Below, in pieces: positions 60,601 through 64,000 of a stretch of 64,000 nt of DNA. The DNA is from Isoperla grammatica (lineage: Eukaryota; Arthropoda; Insecta; Plecoptera; Perlodidae), in assembly GCA_945910005.1 (NCBI GenBank), contig OX246741.1, positions 45,185,740 through 45,249,739 of the forward strand, written 5' to 3'. Both the position numbers and the translations under genes were made by a program. Numbering within the stretch: position 1 is the first letter of the stretch; each line of letters starts with the position of its first letter. The notes beneath the pieces were generated by a model. It had not been told where the DNA came from, made no database searches, and saw nothing but the letters and a program-made list of their open reading frames with translations.

Positions 60601-62560
60601 CAAACAGCCTTAAGATCATGGTATGTCTACTCATAACGTAGATAGGCATACAGCCTTAAGGTCATGGTAGGCCTACTCATAACGTAGGTGGACATACAGC
60701 CTTAAGGTCATGGTAGGCCTCCTCATAACGTAGGTGGGCATACAGCCTTAAGGTCATGGTAGGCCTACTCATAACGTAGGTGGACATACAGCATTAAGGT
60801 CATGGTAGGCCTCCTCATAACGTAGGTGGGCATACAGCCGTAAGGTCATTTTAGGCCTACTCATAACGTAGGTGGGCAAACAGCCGTAAGGTCATTTTAG
60901 GCCTACTCATAACGTAGGTGGGCATACAGCCTTAAGGTCATGGTAGGCCTACTCATAACCTAGGTGGACATACAGCCTTAAGGTCATGATAGGCCTACTC
61001 ATAACGTAGGTGGGCATACAGCCTTAAGGTCATGGTAGGCCTAATCAGAACGTAGGTGGGCATACAGCCTTAAGGTCTTGGTAGGCCTTCTCATAACGTA
61101 GGTGGGCATACAGCCTTAAGGTCAGGCCTACTCATAACGTAGGTGGACATACAGCCTTAAGGTCATGGTAGGCCTACTCAAAGCGTAGGTGGACATACAG
61201 CCTTAAGGTCATGGTAGGCCTACTCAGAACGTAGGTGGACATACAGCCTTAAGGTCATGGTAGGTCTACTCATAGCCTAGGTGGACAAAAACCTTAAGGT
61301 CATGGTATGCCTACTCAAAACGTAGGTAGGCATACAGCCTTATGGTCATGGTAGGCTTCTCATAACGTAGGTGGACATACAGCATTAAGGTCATGGTAGG
61401 CCTACTCATAACGTAGGTGGGCATACAGCCTTAAAGTCATGGTAGGCCTACTCATAACGTAGGTGGACATACAGCTTTAAGGTCATGGTAGACCTACTCA
61501 TAACGTAGGTGGGCAAACAGCCTTAAGGTCATGTTAGGCCTACTCATAACGTAGGTGGACATACAGCCTTAAGATCATGGTAGGTCTACTCATAGCGTAG
61601 GTGGACAAACAGCCTTAAGGTCATGGTATGCCTACTCATAACGTAGGTGGGCTTAAAGCCTTAATGTAATGGTAGGCCTACTCATAACGTAGGTGGGCAT
61701 AAAGCCTTAGAGTCATGGTAAGCCTACTCATAACGTAGGTGGGCATACAGCCTTAAGGTCATGGTAGGCCTACTCATAACGTAGGTGGGCATACAGCCTT
61801 AAGGTCATGGTAGGCCTACTCATAACGTAGGTGGACCAACAGCCTTAAGGTCATGGTATGCCTACTTATAACGTAAGTGGGCATAAAGCCTTAATGTCAT
61901 GGTAGGCCTACTCATAACGTAGGTGGGCATAAAGCCTTAAGGTCATGGTAGGCCTGCTCATAACGTAGGTGGGCATACAGCCTTAAAGTCATGGTAGGCC
62001 TACTTATAACGTAGGTGTACATACAGCTTTAAGGTCATGGTAGACCTACTCATAACGTAGGTGGGCATACAGCCTTAAGGTCATGTTAGGCCTACTCATA
62101 ACGTAGGTGGACATACAGCCTTAAGGTCATGGTAGGTCTATTCATAGCGTGAGTGGACAAACAGCCTTAAGGTCATGGTATGCCTACTCATAACGTAGGT
62201 GGGCATAAAGCCTTCAGGTCATGGTAGGCCTACTCATAACGTAGGTGGGCATACAGCCTTAAGGTCATGGTAGGCCTTCTCATAACGTAGGTGGGCATAC
62301 AGCCTTAAGGTCATGGTAGGCCTACTCATAACGTAGGTGGACAAACAGCCTTAAAGTCATGGTATGCCTACTCATAACGTAGGTGGGCATAAAGCCTTAA
62401 GGTCATGGTAGGCCTACTCATAACGTAGGTGGGCATACAGCCTGAAGGTCATGGTAGGCCTACTCATAACGTAGGTGGGCATACAGCCTTAAGGTCATGG
62501 TAGGCCTCATAACGTAGGTGGGCATACAGCCTAAAGGTCATGGTAGGCCTACTCGTAACG
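57671..62560 (+). repeat. 46-bp minisatellite array, about 106 units (copy 2)
   Basis: Same unit as at 35698-38418 but much longer and far more heterogeneous. It includes shortened units where GGTCAGGCCTACT lacks ATGGTA and many point variants. A block resembling 57750-58160 recurs at about 59520-59900, indicating a larger-scale duplication inside the array. Confidence 0.96.
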
Positions 62561-62960
62561 CTGGGGATAATCGGATTGCCTCATAAAACCACAAAGAGTG
62601 ATATAATGATTACTTGCTAACTCAGTTCGCGCAGTTCATTTAATGGGTTGAGAAAATACTGCGGCACCACGAAAATAATACTTGTGTTCACAGATAGCTT
62701 CGACAAATATAGCATGAATGACGCAATACATAGAAAGAAAGCCTTATACCTCTAATTGTTTACTTAGGGTGTGTACTGTAATGTAAGGTATTGACACAGA
62801 CAATGTTACCTGTGGTTAGTGAGTGGATAAGTAGGCAGCTTGCCGCTTGCAGCGCTGCGAGCGTTCCGGCATCTAAACACTGCCTGCTGGAAGTCACCAC
62901 AATACCCTCGAGGAGGCTGTGTGTTCAAAGAAGTGAAATAGTTTAAGCACTAGGAAAACG
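62561..62960 (+). repeat. Tail of copy 2
   Basis: Counterpart of 38419-38837. It starts CTGGGGATAATCGGATTGCC and ends CACTAGGAAAACG at the first 37-bp unit. Confidence 0.6.
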
Positions 62961-64000
62961 CTCTGTGTGACGCGTTGATAAGAGAGCGCGTCTACGTCTC
63001 TGTGTGACGCGTTGATAAGAGAGCGCGTCTACGTCTCTATGTGACGCGTTGATAAGAGAGCCCGTCTACGGGTCTGTGTGACGCGTTGATAAGAGGGCGC
63101 GTCTACGGGTCTGTGTGACGCGTTGATAAGAGAGCGCGTCTACGTCTCTATGTGACGCGTTGATAAGAGAGCCCGTCTACGGGTCTGTGTGACGCGTTGA
63201 TAAGAGAGCGCGTCTACGTCTCTGTGTGACGCGTTGATAAGAGAGCGCGTCTTCGTCTCTGTGTAACGCGTTGATAAGAGGGCGCGTCTACGTCTCTGTG
63301 TGACGCGTTGATAAGAGAGCGCGTCTACGTCTCTGTGTGACGCGTTGATAAGAGAGCGCGTCAACGTCTCTGTGTGACGCGTTGATAAGAGAGCGCGTCT
63401 ACGTCTCTGTGTGACGCGTTGATAAGAGACCGCGTCTACGTCTCTGTGTGACGCGTTGATAAGACAGCGCGTCTACGTCTCTGTGTGACGCGTTTATAAG
63501 AGACCGCGTCTACATCTCTGTGAGACGCGTTGATAAGAGAGCGCGTCTACGTCTCTGTGTGACGCGTTGATAAGAGAGCGCGTCTACGTCTCTGTGTAAC
63601 GCGTTGATAAGAGAGCGCGTCTACGTCTCTGTGTGACGCGTTGATAAGAGAGCGCGTCTACGTCTCTGTGTAACGCGTTGATAAGAGAGCGCGTCTACGT
63701 CTCTGTGTGACGCGTTGATAAGAGGGCGCGTCTACGTCTCTGTGTAACGCGTTGATAAGAGAGCGCGTCTACGTCTCTGTGTGACGCGTTGATAAAAGAG
63801 CGCGTCTACGTCTCTGTGTGACGCGTTGATAAGAGAGCGCGTCTACGTCTCTGTGTAACGCGTTGATAAGAGAGCGCGTCTACGTCTCTGTGTGACGCGT
63901 TGATAAGAGAGCGCGTCTACGTCTCTGTGTGACGCGTTGATAAGAGAGCGCGTCTACGTCTCTGTGTAACGCGTTGATAAGAGGGCGCGTCTACGTCTCT
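62961..64000 (+). repeat. 37-bp minisatellite array, about 28 units, open at window end
   Basis: Units run CTCTGTGTGACGCGTTGAT then AAGAGAGCGCGTCTACGT. Common variants are GTGTAACGCG, AGAGGGCGCG and CTACGGGT. The array continues beyond the window. The unit is the same word found once at 38820-39040 (split by a MITE) and as the start of the 750-bp repeat family. Confidence 0.96.

Larger units (their letters stand above)
51611..62960 (+). repeat. Large duplicated block, copy 2
   Basis: Second copy of the block at 22093-23112 plus 29107-38838, without the 6-kb insertion. It begins GTGATTTGTTTAGATAG and ends CTAGGAAAACGCTCTG. Internal arrays are listed separately. Sequence outside the arrays differs from copy 1 by roughly one base in ten with small indels, so the duplication is not recent. 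It is not an assembly duplicate. Confidence 0.85.

Overview
The window is nuclear DNA from an animal, most likely a marine invertebrate. It is AT-rich, has long AAT, GAT, CATA and TATG microsatellites and very frequent AGGCCTAC words, and carries several classes of eukaryotic mobile elements. Its one intact large gene encodes a NACHT-ankyrin protein of a kind expanded in marine invertebrates. The phylum cannot be fixed from the sequence. A run of 200 N (20891-21090) shows this is a scaffolded draft assembly.

Layout. 1-6188: a Harbinger-like MITE, tRNA-derived SINE pieces, microsatellites and two minisatellites, with no gene. 6189-10790 (minus): a 1533-residue open frame with an N-terminal PD-(D/E)XK nuclease-like domain (DUF4297/Cap4-like by motif), a NACHT STAND ATPase and C-terminal ankyrin repeats. 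A promoter-like GC-rich segment lies upstream at about 10791-11100. 12755-20890: a decayed virus/Polinton-type family B DNA polymerase gene with C2H2 fingers and an endonuclease VII-like zinc motif. It is present as two head-to-head copies that form a near-perfect palindrome of about 3.2 kb per arm around a 40-bp centre. The right copy runs into the N gap. 21312-29106: a hairpin MITE, dispersed repeats and microsatellites.

22093-38838 and 51611-62960 are two copies of one large duplicated block. Both carry minisatellite arrays at matching positions (47-bp, 106-bp and 46-bp units), with very different unit counts. Copy 1 also contains a 6-kb insertion (23113-29106). Copy 2 ends in a 37-bp array that runs off the window; copy 1 has a single unit of that repeat, split by a hairpin MITE. 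Between the two blocks lie a Penelope-like element with an inverted partial copy of itself (39430-41135), a tRNA-Gly-derived sequence, hairpin MITEs, a CR1/L2/jockey-type non-LTR fragment (minus, 48765-49530) and an R2/R4-type non-LTR fragment with a restriction-like endonuclease (plus, 49954-51174).

Functionally, the only gene likely to make a working product is the NACHT-ankyrin protein, a candidate innate immune receptor-effector. Its nuclease-NACHT-repeat layout resembles bacterial antiviral STAND (Avs) proteins. It sits about 2 kb from the 3' end of the virus-like polymerase relic. Everything else is mobile-element debris and tandem repeats. No standard RNA gene, CRISPR array or operon is seen.
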